A stretch of 63,501 bases of DNA from positions 1-63,501 of the forward strand of contig NZ_LJHU01000056.1 in the NCBI RefSeq assembly GCF_001295975.1, given 5' to 3'. Source of the DNA: Brevundimonas sp. AAP58. GTDB taxonomy: Bacteria; Pseudomonadota; Alphaproteobacteria; Caulobacterales; Caulobacteraceae. A program made the translations under genes and the position numbers. Shown in pieces: positions 17,500-27,529 of this stretch; position 1 is the first letter of the stretch, and each line of letters begins with the position of its first letter. A model generated the notes under the pieces. The model saw only the letters and a list, made by a program, of their open reading frames with translations. It made no database searches and was not told the DNA's origin.

Positions 17500-18096
17500 T
17501 TACGCCTTGGCCGAAGCGGAGCGCTTGGCGCGGGCCGAGACCTTGTTGGCGTCGCCCAGGCGCGGCTTGGCGGCAGGCGCCTTGCCCTTGGCGGCGTTGC
17601 GCTTCTCGACGCGGGCGGCGGCCTTGGCCTCGGCTTCGATGCGCTGCTCGACGACCGAGCCGCCGGCGGCCTCGATCGCCTTCTTGGCGCCGGCGGACGC
17701 CGACCAGACGACCAGGTTCAGCTTGGCCTTGACCTCGCCAGTGCCCAGCAGACGCACGCCGTCCTTGGTGCGGCGGATCACGCCAGCGGCCACCAGGGCG
17801 TCACCGTTGATCTCGGACTTGGCGTCCAGCTTCTTGGCGTCCACGGCGTCCTGCAGACGCCACAGGTTCACTTCGGCGAGCTTGAGCGCGTTGGGATTGT
17901 TGAAGCCGCGCTTGGGCATGCGCATGTAGAGCGGCATCTGACCGCCCTCAAAGCCGCCGATGGCGACGCCGGAACGCGACTTCTGGCCCTTGACGCCCCG
18001 ACCAGCGGTCTTGCCCTTGCCCGAGCCCGGGCCCCGGCCGACGCGCATGCGCTTCTTGTGAGCGCCCTCGTTGTCGCGGATTTCATTCAGTTTCAT
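17500..18096 (-). CDS. rplO: 50S ribosomal protein L15 with extended C-terminal tail
   Basis: Ribosomal protein L15, 198 aa. The N-terminus [20 protein letters not shown] and [20 protein letters not shown] are diagnostic. After the conserved core, which ends near residue 150, an Ala/Lys/Arg-rich low-complexity tail of roughly 45 residues follows, longer than typical L15 (about 145-150 aa). It is separated from rpmD by a 145-base spacer full of inverted repeats. Confidence 0.98.
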   Translation of the reverse strand: MKLNEIRDNEGAHKKRMRVGRGPGSGKGKTAGRGVKGQKSRSGVAIGGFEGGQMPLYMRMPKRGFNNPNALKLAEVNLWRLQDAVDAKKLDAKSEINGDALVAAGVIRRTKDGVRLLGTGEVKAKLNLVVWSASAGAKKAIEAAGGSVVEQRIEAEAKAAARVEKRNAAKGKAPAAKPRLGDANKVSARAKRSASAKA

Positions 18097-18152
18097 ATGC
18101 CTGATCCTTTCGGGTTCTAGCGCCTGGCTGGGCCAGACTCGGCTGTTTGATG

Positions 18153-18243
18153 AGGTTCGAGGTTCCAGGGATCAGGTTCTAGGGCCAAGACGGGAAGAGC
18201 AAACTCGATCTCCCTCGAACCTAGAACCCATCCCCTCGAACCT
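18153..18243. repeat. Nested inverted repeats in the rpmD-rplO spacer
   Basis: AGGTTCGAGG at 18153-18162 pairs perfectly with CCTCGAACCT at 18234-18243 and also with a second copy at 18213-18222. Inside, GGTTCTAGG (18175-18183) pairs with CCTAGAACC (18220-18228). The RNA could therefore fold into alternative hairpins within the spc operon spacer; the outermost arm overlaps the rpmD stop codon. It looks like a small dispersed palindromic element that has inserted in the operon. Confidence 0.6.
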
Positions 18244-18436
18244 ACTTCTCGACGATCTCGGTCAGGTGCGAGACCTTGGCGATCATGCCGCGGACCGAGG
18301 GAGTGTCCTCCAGGGTCTTTTCGCGGCCGACGCGGTTCAGGCCCAGGCCCACCAGGGTGGCGCGCTGGTCCGACTTGCGGCGGATCGGACTGGCGGTCTG
18401 GCGGACGGTGACCGTCGCGGCTTCCTTCTTCGCCAT
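18242..18436 (-). CDS. rpmD: 50S ribosomal protein L30
   Basis: Ribosomal protein L30, 64 aa. [20 protein letters not shown] followed by [21 protein letters not shown] is the family signature. It starts three bases after rpsE ends and is followed by the repeat-rich spacer before rplO. Confidence 0.97.
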   Translation of the reverse strand: MAKKEAATVTVRQTASPIRRKSDQRATLVGLGLNRVGREKTLEDTPSVRGMIAKVSHLTEIVEK

Positions 18437-18439
18437 GTC

Positions 18440-19072
18440 TTAGGCCTCCACGGTTTCGGGCGCGGCCTCGGGGGCCGAGGCGCCGTCGTTGCGGCGGCCC
18501 ATCAGGTCGGCGACCTTCTTGCCACGCTTGGAGGCGACCTGACGCGGCGAGGACTGAACCTTCAGAGCCTCAAACGTCGCGCGGATCATGTTGTAGGGGT
18601 TCGACGAGCCGGTCGACTTGGCGACCACGTCGGCGACGCCCAGGGTTTCCAGGACGGCGCGCATCGGACCGCCGGCGATGACGCCGGTTCCCGGAGGAGC
18701 CGCGCGCATCATGATCTTTCCGGCGCCCCAACGGCCATTGCCGTCGTGGTGCAGGGTGCGGTTCTCGCGAAGCGGGACCCGGATCATGGTCTTCTTGGCT
18801 TCCTCGGTCGCCTTGCGGATGGCTTCCGGCACTTCGCGCGCCTTGCCGTGACCGAAGCCGACGCGGCCCTTGCCGTCGCCGACGACCATCAGGGCCGCGA
18901 ACGAGAACCGGCGGCCGCCCTTAACGGTGGCGGCGACGCGGTTGATGTGCACCAGCTTCTCGACGATGTCCGAATCCGGACCGTCGGCGGCGGGAGCGTT
19001 GGAGTTGCGGTTGTCGCGACGGTTGCGGTCGTTGCCGCCTTGTCCGCCGCCACGCTGGGGTGCCTGGGCCAT
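18440..19072 (-). CDS. rpsE: 30S ribosomal protein S5
   Basis: Ribosomal protein S5, 210 aa, involved in decoding accuracy and mRNA helicase activity. The double-stranded RNA-binding-like domain begins [20 protein letters not shown] near residue 40, and the C-terminal domain has [20 protein letters not shown]. Both ends carry low-complexity extensions (Asn/Arg-rich N-terminus, Ala/Glu-rich C-terminus), making it longer than the usual 165-175 aa. Confidence 0.98.
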   Translation of the reverse strand: MAQAPQRGGGQGGNDRNRRDNRNSNAPAADGPDSDIVEKLVHINRVAATVKGGRRFSFAALMVVGDGKGRVGFGHGKAREVPEAIRKATEEAKKTMIRVPLRENRTLHHDGNGRWGAGKIMMRAAPPGTGVIAGGPMRAVLETLGVADVVAKSTGSSNPYNMIRATFEALKVQSSPRQVASKRGKKVADLMGRRNDGASAPEAAPETVEA

Positions 19073-19082
19073 CTGTCGGTCC

Positions 19083-19445
19083 TTAGAAGTTCAGGCCGGC
19101 TTCACGCGCGGCATCCGCCAGCGCCTTCACCCGACCGTGATAGATGTAACCGCCGCGGTCGAAGACCACGTCCTTGACGCCCTTCTCGATGGCGCGTTCG
19201 GCGACCAGCTTGCCGATCTTGGCAGCGGCCTCGACGTTCGAGCCCTTGGAGACGCCGGCCTTGTCGCCTTCCAGCGACGAGGCCGAAGCCACCGTGATGC
19301 CCTTGGCGTCGTCGATGATCTGCGCCGAGATGTTCTTGTCCGAACGGTGGACCGACAGGCGCAGGCGGCCGTTGGCCACGGCCTTGAGGCGGCGACGGGT
19401 GCGCTCGGCGCGACGCTTGGCGTTTTGCTTGAGAGTCGTGGCCAT
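19083..19445 (-). CDS. rplR: 50S ribosomal protein L18
   Basis: Ribosomal protein L18, 120 aa, binding 5S r[23 protein letters not shown] and the C-terminal [20 protein letters not shown] are the conserved blocks. Three bases separate it from rplF and ten from rpsE. Confidence 0.98.
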   Translation of the reverse strand: MATTLKQNAKRRAERTRRRLKAVANGRLRLSVHRSDKNISAQIIDDAKGITVASASSLEGDKAGVSKGSNVEAAAKIGKLVAERAIEKGVKDVVFDRGGYIYHGRVKALADAAREAGLNF

Positions 19446-19448
19446 GGC

Positions 19449-19982
19449 TTACTTCTTCTTGCCTTCCTTGCGGCGGACCTTCTCGCCGGCATAGCGGACG
19501 CCCTTGCCCTTGTAGGGCTCCGGCGGACGCAGCTTGCGGATGTTGGCGGCCAGTTCGCCGACGACCTGCTTGTCCGGGCCAGAGATCTTGATCTCGGTCT
19601 GCTTCGGCACCGCGAAGGTCACGCCGGCCGGAGCCTTGATGTCCACTTCGTGCGAGAAGCCCAGCTGCAGCGACAGGTCGTTGCCCTTCATGGCGGCGCG
19701 ATAACCCACGCCGACCAGTTCGAGGTTGCGCTCGAAGCCGGTGGTGACGCCGGTGACCATGTTGTCGACCAGGGTCCGCGACAGGCCCCACATCGCGCGA
19801 GCGCGCTGGGTGTCCGAACGGATCTCGAAGGTCAGCTGATCGCCGTCCAGCTTGGGCTCGACTTCCTCGGCCACGGTCCAGGACCGCTCGGCCTTGGGAC
19901 CCTTGACGGTGACGGTCTGGCCGTCGAGCGTGATGGTCACGCCCTTCGGCACGGTGATGGGACGTTTTCCGATACGGGACAT
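19449..19982 (-). CDS. rplF: 50S ribosomal protein L6
   Basis: Ribosomal protein L6, 177 aa, near the factor-binding site. [15 protein letters not shown] at the start and the C-terminal [20 protein letters not shown] are diagnostic. One base separates it from rpsH. Confidence 0.98.
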   Translation of the reverse strand: MSRIGKRPITVPKGVTITLDGQTVTVKGPKAERSWTVAEEVEPKLDGDQLTFEIRSDTQRARAMWGLSRTLVDNMVTGVTTGFERNLELVGVGYRAAMKGNDLSLQLGFSHEVDIKAPAGVTFAVPKQTEIKISGPDKQVVGELAANIRKLRPPEPYKGKGVRYAGEKVRRKEGKKK

Positions 19983-19983
19983 C

Positions 19984-20382
19984 TTAGTAGACCCTGCAGA
20001 GGACTTCGCCGCCGACGTTGGCGTCGCGGGCTGCGGCGTCGGACATGACGCCCTTGGAGGTCGACAGGATCGAGATGCCCAGGCCGTTCTTGACCGGCTT
20101 CAGGTCGCTGATCGCCGAATAGACGCGGCGGCCGGGCTTCGACACGCGGGCGATCTCGGCGATCACCGGCTGGCCGTCGAAGTACTTGAGCTCGATCTCG
20201 AACTGCGGGAACTCGCCCGGGTTCTGGACCAGGTTATAGCCACGGATGTAGCCCTCGTCCTGCAGCACGTCGAGGACGCGCTGGCGCAGGCGCGAGGCCG
20301 GCGTCAGGACCTTGGAACGCTTGCGCATGGCCGCGTTCTTCATGCGGGCGATCATGTCGCTCAGGGGATCGTTGATCATCAT
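19984..20382 (-). CDS. rpsH: 30S ribosomal protein S8
   Basis: Ribosomal protein S8, 132 aa, a primary 16S rRNA binder. In E. coli S8 is also the translational repressor of the spc operon, but no such site was identified here. [20 protein letters not shown] at the start and [20 protein letters not shown] near the end are conserved. Confidence 0.98.
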   Translation of the reverse strand: MMINDPLSDMIARMKNAAMRKRSKVLTPASRLRQRVLDVLQDEGYIRGYNLVQNPGEFPQFEIELKYFDGQPVIAEIARVSKPGRRVYSAISDLKPVKNGLGISILSTSKGVMSDAAARDANVGGEVLCRVY

Positions 20383-20396
20383 GTCTGTCGCTCCCC

Positions 20397-20702
20397 TTAC
20401 CAGCTGGACTTGGTCAGGCCCGGGATCTGACCCAGGTTGCCGAGCTCACGCAGGGCGATACGGCTCATCTTGAGCTTGCGGTAGAAGGCGCGCGGACGAC
20501 CCGTAACCTCGCAGCGGTTGCGGATCCGGACGGCCGCCGAGTTGCGGGGCAGTTCGGCCAGCTTCAGGCGAGCGTCGAAACGCTCTTCCAGAGGCAGGCT
20601 CTCGTCGTTCGCGATCGCCTTCAGGGCGGCGCGCTTCGCGGCATACTGCGCAACCTTGGCCTTGACCATTTCGTTGCGGTTTACGGCGCTTTTCTTAGCC
20701 AT
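20397..20702 (-). CDS. rpsN: 30S ribosomal protein S14 (zinc-independent form)
   Basis: Ribosomal protein S14, 101 aa. [20 protein letters not shown] and IPGLTKSSW at the end mark the family. Only one Cys remains where zinc-binding S14 has four, so this is the long, zinc-independent type. It lies 19 bases downstream of rplE. Confidence 0.98.
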   Translation of the reverse strand: MAKKSAVNRNEMVKAKVAQYAAKRAALKAIANDESLPLEERFDARLKLAELPRNSAAVRIRNRCEVTGRPRAFYRKLKMSRIALRELGNLGQIPGLTKSSW

Positions 20703-20721
20703 TGTGCTTTTCCCTTCCCGC

Positions 20722-21282
20722 TCAGTTCTTCACGAACGGGAACTTGAACTCGGTGAGAAGCGCGCGCGCCTCGTCATCGGTCTTGGCCGTGGTGCAGACG
20801 ATGATGTCCATGCCCCACATCTGGTCGATCTGGTCGTAGTTGATCTCCGGGAACACGATGTGCTCCTTCAGACCCATGGCGTAGTTGCCGCGGCCGTCGA
20901 ACGACGTCGGCTTCAGGCCCCGGAAGTCCTTCACGCGCGGCAGGGCGATCGTGATCAGACGGTCCAGGAACTCGTACATCTGGTCGCCGCGCAGAGTGAC
21001 CTTGCCGCCCACGACCATGCCTTCGCGCAGCTTGAAGCCGGCGATGGAGTTGCGGGCCTTGGTCGGCACGGCCTTCTGGCCGGCGATCTGGGTCAGGTCC
21101 TTGAGGGCGGCGTTCGCCTTCTTGGAGTCCGCCACGGCTTCGCCGATGCCCATGTTCAGCACGATCTTCTCGAGCTTGGGCGTCTGCATCGGGTTGGTGT
21201 AACCGAACTTCTCGGTCATCACGGCCTTGATGCGCTCGTTGTACTCGGTCTTGAGCCGGGGAATGTACTTCTCGGTCGCCAT
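20722..21282 (-). CDS. rplE: 50S ribosomal protein L5
   Basis: Ribosomal protein L5, 186 aa, contacting 5S rRNA and P-site t[22 protein letters not shown] and [20 protein letters not shown] are conserved. Its ATG overlaps the rplX stop by one base (TGATG), implying coupling. Confidence 0.98.
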   Translation of the reverse strand: MATEKYIPRLKTEYNERIKAVMTEKFGYTNPMQTPKLEKIVLNMGIGEAVADSKKANAALKDLTQIAGQKAVPTKARNSIAGFKLREGMVVGGKVTLRGDQMYEFLDRLITIALPRVKDFRGLKPTSFDGRGNYAMGLKEHIVFPEINYDQIDQMWGMDIIVCTTAKTDDEARALLTEFKFPFVKN

Positions 21283-21590
21283 CAGATGACGTCTCCCGTG
21301 GTCTTGGCGAAACGAACCTTCTTCTCGCCGTCCATGCGGAAGCCGACGCGGGTCGCCTTGCCGTTGGCGTCGGCGATCGCGACGTTCGAGACGTGGATCG
21401 ACGCTTCCTTGTTCTTGATACCGCCCTGGGGGTCGCCCTGGGACGGACGGGTGTGACGCTGGACCATGTTGATCCCGGTCACGACGACGCGGTTCTCGGT
21501 GGGCAGCACCTTGGCGACTTCGCCCGTGCGGCCCTTGTCCTTGCCGGTCAGGACGACGACGCGGTCGCCCTTCTTGATCTTGGCGGCCAT
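21282..21590 (-). CDS. rplX: 50S ribosomal protein L24
   Basis: Ribosomal protein L24, 102 aa, an assembly initiator. The KOW-containing start [20 protein letters not shown] and [20 protein letters not shown] are diagnostic. The ATG at 21590 is right; the frame upstream to 21902 is only a shadow of rplN. Confidence 0.98.
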   Translation of the reverse strand: MAAKIKKGDRVVVLTGKDKGRTGEVAKVLPTENRVVVTGINMVQRHTRPSQGDPQGGIKNKEASIHVSNVAIADANGKATRVGFRMDGEKKVRFAKTTGDVI

Positions 21591-21592
21591 GG

Positions 21593-21961
21593 TTACAGGA
21601 CCTCCGGAGCGAGCGAGATGATCTTCATGTGGTTCTTGGCGCGCAGCTCGCGCGGAACCGGTCCGAAGATGCGGGTGCCGACCGGCTCGTTCTGCTTGTT
21701 GACGATCACGGCGGCCGAGCGGTCGAAACGGATCACCGAACCGTCCTTGCGCTGGATGTCCTTGGCGGTGCGAACGACGATGGCGCGAACGACGTCGCCC
21801 TTCTTCACGCGGCCGCGCGGGATGGCTTCCTTGACGGAGGCGACGATGGTGTCGCCGACCGAGGCGTAGCGACGCTTCGCGCCGCCCAGCACCTTGATGC
21901 ACATGACCCGGCGAGCGCCCGAATTGTCGGCCACGTCCAGGTTAGTTTGCATCTGGATCAT
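21593..21961 (-). CDS. rplN: 50S ribosomal protein L14
   Basis: Ribosomal protein L14, 122 aa, forming an intersubunit bridge. [20 protein letters not shown] and the C-terminal [20 protein letters not shown] are characteristic. Two bases separate it from rplX. Confidence 0.99.
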   Translation of the reverse strand: MIQMQTNLDVADNSGARRVMCIKVLGGAKRRYASVGDTIVASVKEAIPRGRVKKGDVVRAIVVRTAKDIQRKDGSVIRFDRSAAVIVNKQNEPVGTRIFGPVPRELRAKNHMKIISLAPEVL

Positions 21962-21978
21962 TGTTCAGATCCTTCCGG

Positions 21979-22221
21979 TTACGAAGCGGAAGTCGGGGAG
22001 AGGGCTTCCCACCGCTTCAGCTTGGACTTGGGGGCGCACTCGACGATGCGGGCGACGTCGCCTTCCTTGAGGGCGTTCGTCTCGTCGTGGGCGTGATACT
22101 TCTTGGACAGGCGGACGGTCTTCTTCAGGACCGGGTGCAGCAGGGTGCGCTCGACCTTGACGACCACGGTCTTGTCGCCCTTGTCGGACACGACCACGCC
22201 TTCGAGAATACGTTTGGGCAT
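21979..22221 (-). CDS. rpsQ: 30S ribosomal protein S17
   Basis: Ribosomal protein S17, 80 aa. [20 protein letters not shown] and [20 protein letters not shown] are the conserved OB-fold blocks. It lies between rpmC (nine-base gap) and rplN (17-base gap). Confidence 0.98.
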   Translation of the reverse strand: MPKRILEGVVVSDKGDKTVVVKVERTLLHPVLKKTVRLSKKYHAHDETNALKEGDVARIVECAPKSKLKRWEALSPTSAS

Positions 22222-22230
22222 GGGGGTTCC

Positions 22231-22425
22231 TTACGAAGCCTTCTTCTCACGCAGCAGCGTGGAGATCCGGGCGATGTCCTTGCGGACTTCCGAAACGCGA
22301 TGCGTCTTCTCCAGCTGGCCGGTGGCCGCCTGGAAACGCAGGTTGAACTGCTCCTTCTTGAGCGACAGCAGCTGGTCGCCCAGCTGGTCCGTCGTCTGGG
22401 AGCGGAGATCGGCGATCTTGGTCAT
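22231..22425 (-). CDS. rpmC: 50S ribosomal protein L29
   Basis: Ribosomal protein L29, 64 aa, at the exit tunnel where trigger factor and SRP dock. The helical [20 protein letters not shown] and [16 protein letters not shown] are typical. Its start overlaps the rplP stop by one base. Confidence 0.98.
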   Translation of the reverse strand: MTKIADLRSQTTDQLGDQLLSLKKEQFNLRFQAATGQLEKTHRVSEVRKDIARISTLLREKKAS

Positions 22426-22865
22426 CAGGCGGCGGCCTCCGTATGCGCCACGCCGGCGTCGAGGCGGGTGACCACCTTGGTGCGCACGGGCAGCTTGGCG
22501 GCGCCGAGACGCAGCGCCTCACGGGCGATGTCGTCGGCCACGCCGTCGATTTCGAACAGGATGCGGCCCGGGTGGCAACGCGCGGCCCAGTGGTCCACGG
22601 CGCCCTTGCCCTTGCCCATCCGGACTTCCGCCGGCTTGCCGGTGACCGGCAGGTCGGGGAACACGCGGATCCACACGCGGCCCTGACGCTTCATCTGGCG
22701 AGTGATCGCGCGGCGAGCCGCCTCGATCTGACGCGCGGTGATGCGTTCCGGCTCCAGCGTCTTCAGCCCGTAGGAGCCGAAGTTCAGCGAGAAACCGCCC
22801 TTGGCGGCGCCGTGGATCCGGCCCTTGAAGGCCTTGCGGTACTTGGTTTTCTTAGGCTGCAGCAT
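22425..22865 (-). CDS. rplP: 50S ribosomal protein L16
   Basis: Ribosomal protein L16, 146 aa, next to the peptidyl transferase centre. [19 protein letters not shown] and [20 protein letters not shown] are diagnostic. Located five bases after rpsC. Confidence 0.99.
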   Translation of the reverse strand: MLQPKKTKYRKAFKGRIHGAAKGGFSLNFGSYGLKTLEPERITARQIEAARRAITRQMKRQGRVWIRVFPDLPVTGKPAEVRMGKGKGAVDHWAARCHPGRILFEIDGVADDIAREALRLGAAKLPVRTKVVTRLDAGVAHTEAAA

Positions 22866-22870
22866 GGTCC

Positions 22871-23620
22871 TTAGCCCTCACGGCCACGACGGCCGCCGCG
22901 GTCATCGCGGCGCGGGCCGCGTTCGCGGCCTTCGTTGGAAGACGGGCCGGCGGCCTCGGCGGCCCAGCGCTTGTCCTGGGCCATCGGGTCGTGCTCGAGC
23001 ACTTCGCCTTTGAACACCCAGACCTTTACGCCGATGATGCCGTAGGTCGTCTTGGCCTCGATGAAGCCGTAGTCGATGTCGGCGCGGAGCGTGTGCAACG
23101 GCACGCGACCTTCGCGATACCACTCCATCCGCGCGATTTCCGCGCCGCCGAGACGGCCCGACACGTTGATCCGGACGCCCTTGGCGCCCAGGCGCATGGC
23201 CGACTGCATCGCGCGCTTCATGGCGCGACGGAAGGCGATGCGGCGTTCCAGCTGCTGGGCGATGTTCTCGGCGATCAGCTGTGCGTCGGTCTCGGGCTTC
23301 CTGACCTCGACGATGTTCAGGTGAACCTCGCCCTCGGTCTGGGCCGCGATGTCCTTGCGCAGCTTCTCGATGTCGGCGCCCTTCTTGCCGATCACGACAC
23401 CCGGACGGGCGGCGTAGATCGTCACGCGGCACTTCTTGTGCGGGCGCTCGATGATGATGCGCGACACGCCGGCGGCGTTCAGGCGTTCCTTCAGCCACGT
23501 ACGCAGCTTCAGGTCCTGGTGCAGCAGACGGGCGTAGTCGGCCCCGCCGGCGAACCAGCGGCTGTCCCAGGTGCGGTTCACGCCGAGGCGGAAACCGATC
23601 GGATTGATTTTCTGACCCAT
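22871..23620 (-). CDS. rpsC: 30S ribosomal protein S3
   Basis: Ribosomal protein S3, 249 aa, at the mRNA entry channel. [20 protein letters not shown] at the start, the KH-domain segment [18 protein letters not shown] and [17 protein letters not shown] end of the core are present. The last 25 residues form an Arg/Gly-rich tail ([13 protein letters not shown]) beyond the usual C-terminus. Start overlaps rplV by one base. Confidence 0.99.
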   Translation of the reverse strand: MGQKINPIGFRLGVNRTWDSRWFAGGADYARLLHQDLKLRTWLKERLNAAGVSRIIIERPHKKCRVTIYAARPGVVIGKKGADIEKLRKDIAAQTEGEVHLNIVEVRKPETDAQLIAENIAQQLERRIAFRRAMKRAMQSAMRLGAKGVRINVSGRLGGAEIARMEWYREGRVPLHTLRADIDYGFIEAKTTYGIIGVKVWVFKGEVLEHDPMAQDKRWAAEAAGPSSNEGRERGPRRDDRGGRRGREG

Positions 23621-24000
23621 CAGGCGGCCTCGCCGGCTTCGCGGACCACGATGGTGATCTCGCTGAACGGTTTCAGGATGCGCGACGAACGACCGCGAGC
23701 ACGGCTCGCGAAGCGCTTCATCACCAGGTTCTTGCCCACGAACGCCTCGGCGACGACCAGGTTGTCGATGTCGAGGTTGTGGTTGTTCTCGGCGTTCGAG
23801 ACGGCGCTGTAGAGCACCTTGCGGACGTCGGTCGCGATGCGCTTGCGGCTGAACTCCAGCTCGTTGAGAGCCTTCTGCACCGGCAGGCCGCGGATCGAGG
23901 CGGCCACCAGGTTCAGCTTCTGCGGGCTGATACGGACATTGACCAGCTTGGCGCGGGCCTCGGTCTGTCCGACGCGGCGGGGATTCTTGGTCTGGGCCAT
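23620..24000 (-). CDS. rplV: 50S ribosomal protein L22
   Basis: Ribosomal protein L22, 126 aa, lining the exit tunnel. [20 protein letters not shown] and the C-terminal [20 protein letters not shown] are conserved. One base separates it from rpsS. Confidence 0.98.
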   Translation of the reverse strand: MAQTKNPRRVGQTEARAKLVNVRISPQKLNLVAASIRGLPVQKALNELEFSRKRIATDVRKVLYSAVSNAENNHNLDIDNLVVAEAFVGKNLVMKRFASRARGRSSRILKPFSEITIVVREAGEAA

Positions 24001-24001
24001 C

Positions 24002-24280
24002 TTACTTCCGCTTCGCCTTCTTGTCCGCGGCGTGGCCGGGGAAGTTGCGGGTCGGGGCGAACTCGCCCAGCTTCATGCCGACCATGTCCTCGTTGACGTG
24101 CACGGGGACGTGCTTCTGGCCGTTGTGGACACCGAACGTCAGGCCCACGAACTGCGGCAGGATGGTGGAGCGGCGCGACCAGGTCTTGATCACGTCCTTG
24201 CGGCCCGACGTCTGAACGGCGTCGGCCTTCTTGAGCAGATACCCGTCGACGAACGGGCCTTTCCAGGAGGAACGGGCCAT
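24002..24280 (-). CDS. rpsS: 30S ribosomal protein S19
   Basis: Ribosomal protein S19, 92 aa, in the 30S head. [20 protein letters not shown] and [20 protein letters not shown] are diagnostic. Two bases separate it from rplB. Confidence 0.99.
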   Translation of the reverse strand: MARSSWKGPFVDGYLLKKADAVQTSGRKDVIKTWSRRSTILPQFVGLTFGVHNGQKHVPVHVNEDMVGMKLGEFAPTRNFPGHAADKKAKRK

Positions 24281-24282
24281 CT

Positions 24283-25116
24283 TTAGCGAGCCTTCTTCAC
24301 GTGGCGGCTACGGATGATGAACTTGTCCGTGGCCTTGTTCTTGCGGGTGCGGGTGCCCTTGGTGTCCTTGCCCCACGGCGTGACCGGCGTGCGGCCGCCC
24401 GAGGTCCGACCTTCACCACCACCGTGCGGGTGGTCGATCGGGTTCATGGCGACGCCGCGGACGTGCGGACGCCAGCCCATGTGACGGACGCGACCGGCCT
24501 TGCCGAGGTTCTGGTTCATGTGGTCGGGGTTCGACACCGCGCCCACCGTGGCCATGCAGCCGTCCAGAACCATGCGCAGCTCGCCCGAGCCGAGGCGGAT
24601 CTGGGCGTAGCCCTGGTCGCGGCCGACCAGCTGGGCGTAGGCACCGGCCGAACGGGCCAGCTGGGCGCCCTTGCCCGGCTTCATCTCGACGTTGTGGATA
24701 ATCGTGCCGACCGGGATCGAGCGCAGCGGCATGGCGTTGCCCGGCTTCACGTCGACCTTCTCGCCGGCCACGATCGTGTCGCCGGCCTTCAGGCGCTGCG
24801 GCGCGATGATGTAGGCCTTCTCGCCGTCAGCATAGGTGATCAGCGCGATGAAGGCGGTCCGGTTGGGGTCGTACTCCAGGCGCTCGACGGTCGCCTCGGC
24901 GAACTTGCGGCGCTTGAAGTCGATCTTGCGGTACAGGGTCTTGGCGCCGCCGCCACGGAAGCGGACGGCCACGCGGCCCCCCTGCCCCCGGCCGCCCGAC
25001 TTGGTCAGGCCTTCGGTCAGCGACTTTTCCGGACGGCCCTTGTGCAGTTCCGAACGGTCGATCAGCACCAGGGCGCGACGGCCCGGCGAGGTCGGATTGT
25101 AGGTCTTCAAGGCCAT
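24283..25116 (-). CDS. rplB: 50S ribosomal protein L2
   Basis: Ribosomal protein L2, 277 aa, required for subunit association and peptidyl transfer. [20 protein letters not shown], the histidine-containing [20 protein letters not shown] and the terminal [12 protein letters not shown] are characteristic. Normal length. Confidence 0.99.
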   Translation of the reverse strand: MALKTYNPTSPGRRALVLIDRSELHKGRPEKSLTEGLTKSGGRGQGGRVAVRFRGGGAKTLYRKIDFKRRKFAEATVERLEYDPNRTAFIALITYADGEKAYIIAPQRLKAGDTIVAGEKVDVKPGNAMPLRSIPVGTIIHNVEMKPGKGAQLARSAGAYAQLVGRDQGYAQIRLGSGELRMVLDGCMATVGAVSNPDHMNQNLGKAGRVRHMGWRPHVRGVAMNPIDHPHGGGEGRTSGGRTPVTPWGKDTKGTRTRKNKATDKFIIRSRHVKKAR

Positions 25117-25120
25117 CGGA

Positions 25121-25423
25121 TCAGAGCCCCGTGGTGACGTCGATCGACTGGCCGTCGGCCAGCGTCACGATCGCTTTTTTGATGTCGACCCGGCGGCCCA
25201 TGATGCCCCGGAAGCGCTTGGTCTTGCCCTTCTGGACCAGGGTGTTGACCTTCAGGACGTTGACCTTGAACAGGCTTTCGACCGCCGCGGCGATCTCGTC
25301 CTTGGTGGCCGTGTCGGCGACGCGGAAGACGACCTTGTTCTGCTCGGACAGGATCGTCGCCTTCTCGGTGATGATCGGCGAGAGGATCGTGTCGTAGTGC
25401 TTGGCGGTGGGTTGGGCGGCCAT
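25121..25423 (-). CDS. rplW: 50S ribosomal protein L23
   Basis: Ribosomal protein L23, 100 aa, the exit-tunnel docking site for trigger factor. [20 protein letters not shown] and [20 protein letters not shown] are conserved. Its start overlaps the rplD stop by one base (TAATG). Confidence 0.98.
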   Translation of the reverse strand: MAAQPTAKHYDTILSPIITEKATILSEQNKVVFRVADTATKDEIAAAVESLFKVNVLKVNTLVQKGKTKRFRGIMGRRVDIKKAIVTLADGQSIDVTTGL

Positions 25424-26091
25424 TACGCGGCGTCCTTCTCGGCTTGTTCGCGACGCGACAGCTTGTGGTCGGCGTAGCGGGCTTCGATGGCGTCGACGGC
25501 GGCCTTGCTCAGCACCAGCTTGTCGGCGCGCAGGATGTCGTAGACGTTCAGGCCGGCGTTCGGCAGCACGTGGATGTGCGGGATGTTGCGCGAAGCGAGC
25601 GCGAACTTCTCATCCACTTCCGGGCCGGCGATGATCAGCGTCTTGGTCCAGCCGAGCTTGCCGAAGGTCTCGCGCAGAGCCGAGGTCTTCGGGTCCTTGA
25701 CGGTCAGGGCGTCGACGACGACCAGGTCGCCGGCCTTGGCCTTGGCCGAGAGGGCGTGACGCAGGGCGAGCGCGCGGACCTTCTTGGGCAGGTCGAAGCC
25801 GTGGTCGCGGACGACCGGGCCGAAGGCGCGCGAGCCGCCGACGAACTGGGGCGCACGACGCGAGCCGTGACGAGCGCCGCCGGTGCCCTTCTGCTTGTAC
25901 ATCTTCTTGCCGGTGCGAGAGTTCTCGTTCCGGGTCTGGACCTTGTGGGTGCCGGCGCGGCGCTTGGCCAGCTGCCAGTTGACGTAGCGGGCCAGCAGGT
26001 CGCCGCGGATGTCGGAGATGCCGAAGACGGCGTCCGACAGTTCCACGTCACCGGCGGCCTTGCCGTCGAGTTTGATGACCGAGAGTTTCAT
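25423..26091 (-). CDS. rplD: 50S ribosomal protein L4
   Basis: Ribosomal protein L4, 222 aa, with its extended loop in the exit tunnel. [20 protein letters not shown] and [20 protein letters not shown] mark the loop. In E. coli L4 represses the S10 operon through its leader RNA; a long leader is also present here upstream of rpsJ. The tail after about 205 is longer than usual and charged. Overlaps rplC by one base. Confidence 0.99.
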   Translation of the reverse strand: MKLSVIKLDGKAAGDVELSDAVFGISDIRGDLLARYVNWQLAKRRAGTHKVQTRNENSRTGKKMYKQKGTGGARHGSRRAPQFVGGSRAFGPVVRDHGFDLPKKVRALALRHALSAKAKAGDLVVVDALTVKDPKTSALRETFGKLGWTKTLIIAGPEVDEKFALASRNIPHIHVLPNAGLNVYDILRADKLVLSKAAVDAIEARYADHKLSRREQAEKDAA

Positions 26092-26846
26092 CAGGCTTCA
26101 CCGCCCTCATTGGCTTCGACCGAGGCCGGCTCTTCGGCAGGCGTTTCGGCCGGGGCGGCGGCAGCGGCCGAGCCCTTGGTCTTGAACGAGCCCGGGAAGG
26201 GCACGCCGTCGAACGGCTTCTTGTGGGCGTCGCGGACCTTGACCCACGAGCCTTCGTGGCCGGGGACGGCACCCTTGACCATGATCAGGCCGCGCTCGGC
26301 GTCGACCTTCACGACGGTCAGGTTCTGGGTGGTGATCGTCTCGACCCCCAGGTGACCGGCCATCTTCTTGCCGGGGAAGGTGCGGCCCGGGTCCTGACGG
26401 TTACCCGTCGAACCGTGCGAACGGTGCGAGACCGAAACGCCGTGGGTGGCGCGCAGGCCGCCGAAGTTCCAGCGCTTCATGGCGCCGGCGAAGCCCTTGC
26501 CGATGGTCTCGCCCTGGATGTCGACCTTCTGGCCGGCCACGAAGTGGTCCGCCGACAGGGTCGCGCCGACGTCGATCATGGCGTCTTCCGACACGCGGAA
26601 CTCCATAACCACGTGCTTGGGCTCCACCTCGGCCTTGGCGAAGGTTTCGCGCTGGGCCTTGTTGGTGTTCTTGGCCTTCTTGGCCCCGGCGCCCAGCTGC
26701 AGGGCGACGTAGCCGTCCCGCTCTTGGGTGCGTTGGCCGACGACCTGACAGTCGTCGAGTTGAAGCACAGTGACCGGAACGTGCGCGCCGTCATCGGCGA
26801 ACACGCGGGTCATGCCCAGCTTCTTGGCGATCACGCCCGTGCGCAT
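26091..26846 (-). CDS. rplC: 50S ribosomal protein L3 with acidic C-terminal extension
   Basis: Ribosomal protein L3, 251 aa, near the peptidyl transferase centre. [20 protein letters not shown] at the start and [20 protein letters not shown] in the loop are diagnostic. The core ends near residue 215, followed by an Ala/Pro/Glu-rich tail of about 30 residues not seen in short homologues. Located 20 bases after rpsJ. Confidence 0.99.
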   Translation of the reverse strand: MRTGVIAKKLGMTRVFADDGAHVPVTVLQLDDCQVVGQRTQERDGYVALQLGAGAKKAKNTNKAQRETFAKAEVEPKHVVMEFRVSEDAMIDVGATLSADHFVAGQKVDIQGETIGKGFAGAMKRWNFGGLRATHGVSVSHRSHGSTGNRQDPGRTFPGKKMAGHLGVETITTQNLTVVKVDAERGLIMVKGAVPGHEGSWVKVRDAHKKPFDGVPFPGSFKTKGSAAAAAPAETPAEEPASVEANEGGEA

Positions 26847-26866
26847 CGGATCCCGCCTTCTCTACT

Positions 26867-27172
<306 letters not shown>

Positions 27173-27398
27173 ATCGGTAGCTATTCCCAAGCAGGCGAAC
27201 CTGCGTCCCTGTGAACCATTTCAAAGACCGGAGCCTTTCGGGGAAACCCCGTCAGGGTACGCACGTTTCGCAAAAACGATCGGCCCACGCGGTCGCCCGC
27301 GAAGGCCGTTGGAGTCCTAAGTCGCTGCAAAGAACGGTAACTCAGGTCGTTCCTGCGAACCGCGTCTGCAGCGAACTGCACAGCCGGTCCAACAAGAG
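27173..27398 (-). promoter_or_regulatory. Long 5' leader of the S10 operon
   Basis: Between the predicted transcription start near 27398 and the rpsJ ATG lies about 226 nt with no gene of its own. It contains small hairpins, including CGGGG/CCCCG with a three-base loop (27239-27251) and GCAGG/CCTGC with a four-base loop (27191-27204) just upstream of the rpsJ start. An L4-responsive leader is known in Enterobacteria; whether this one works the same way cannot be seen. Confidence 0.5.
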
Positions 27399-27404
27399 GG
27401 GCGG

Positions 27405-27433
27405 CTTATGACCGCCGATTCCGCTTTCGTCAA
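27405..27433 (-). promoter_or_regulatory. Sigma-70 type promoter for the S10 operon
   Basis: On the minus strand TTGACG (plus 27428-27433) is followed after 17 bases by CATAAG (plus 27405-27410). It lies between the terminator of the upstream gene and rpsJ, as expected for the start of the S10-spc run. Confidence 0.55.
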
Positions 27434-27463
27434 GCGGGCGAACGTTCCCGAGAGCCAGGAAAT

Positions 27464-27508
27464 AAAAAGACGGCCCGGGGGGTTCCACGCTCCCGGGCCG
27501 TCTCCGTG
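27464..27508 (-). terminator. Rho-independent terminator after the DUF2807 gene
   Basis: A 12-base-pair perfect stem (AGACGGCCCGGG against CCCGGGCCGTCT) encloses a short loop and on the minus strand is followed by TTTTTATTT. It ends transcription of the DUF2807 gene before the S10 operon promoter. Confidence 0.85.
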
Positions 27509-27529
27509 TTCGGCGGGCTGGGTGGGGGA

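Noticed and set aside
27405..27529. Terminator hairpin at 27464-27508 as an attenuator of the S10 operon
   Set aside because: It lies upstream of the predicted S10 promoter and directly after the DUF2807 stop with a T-run in that direction.
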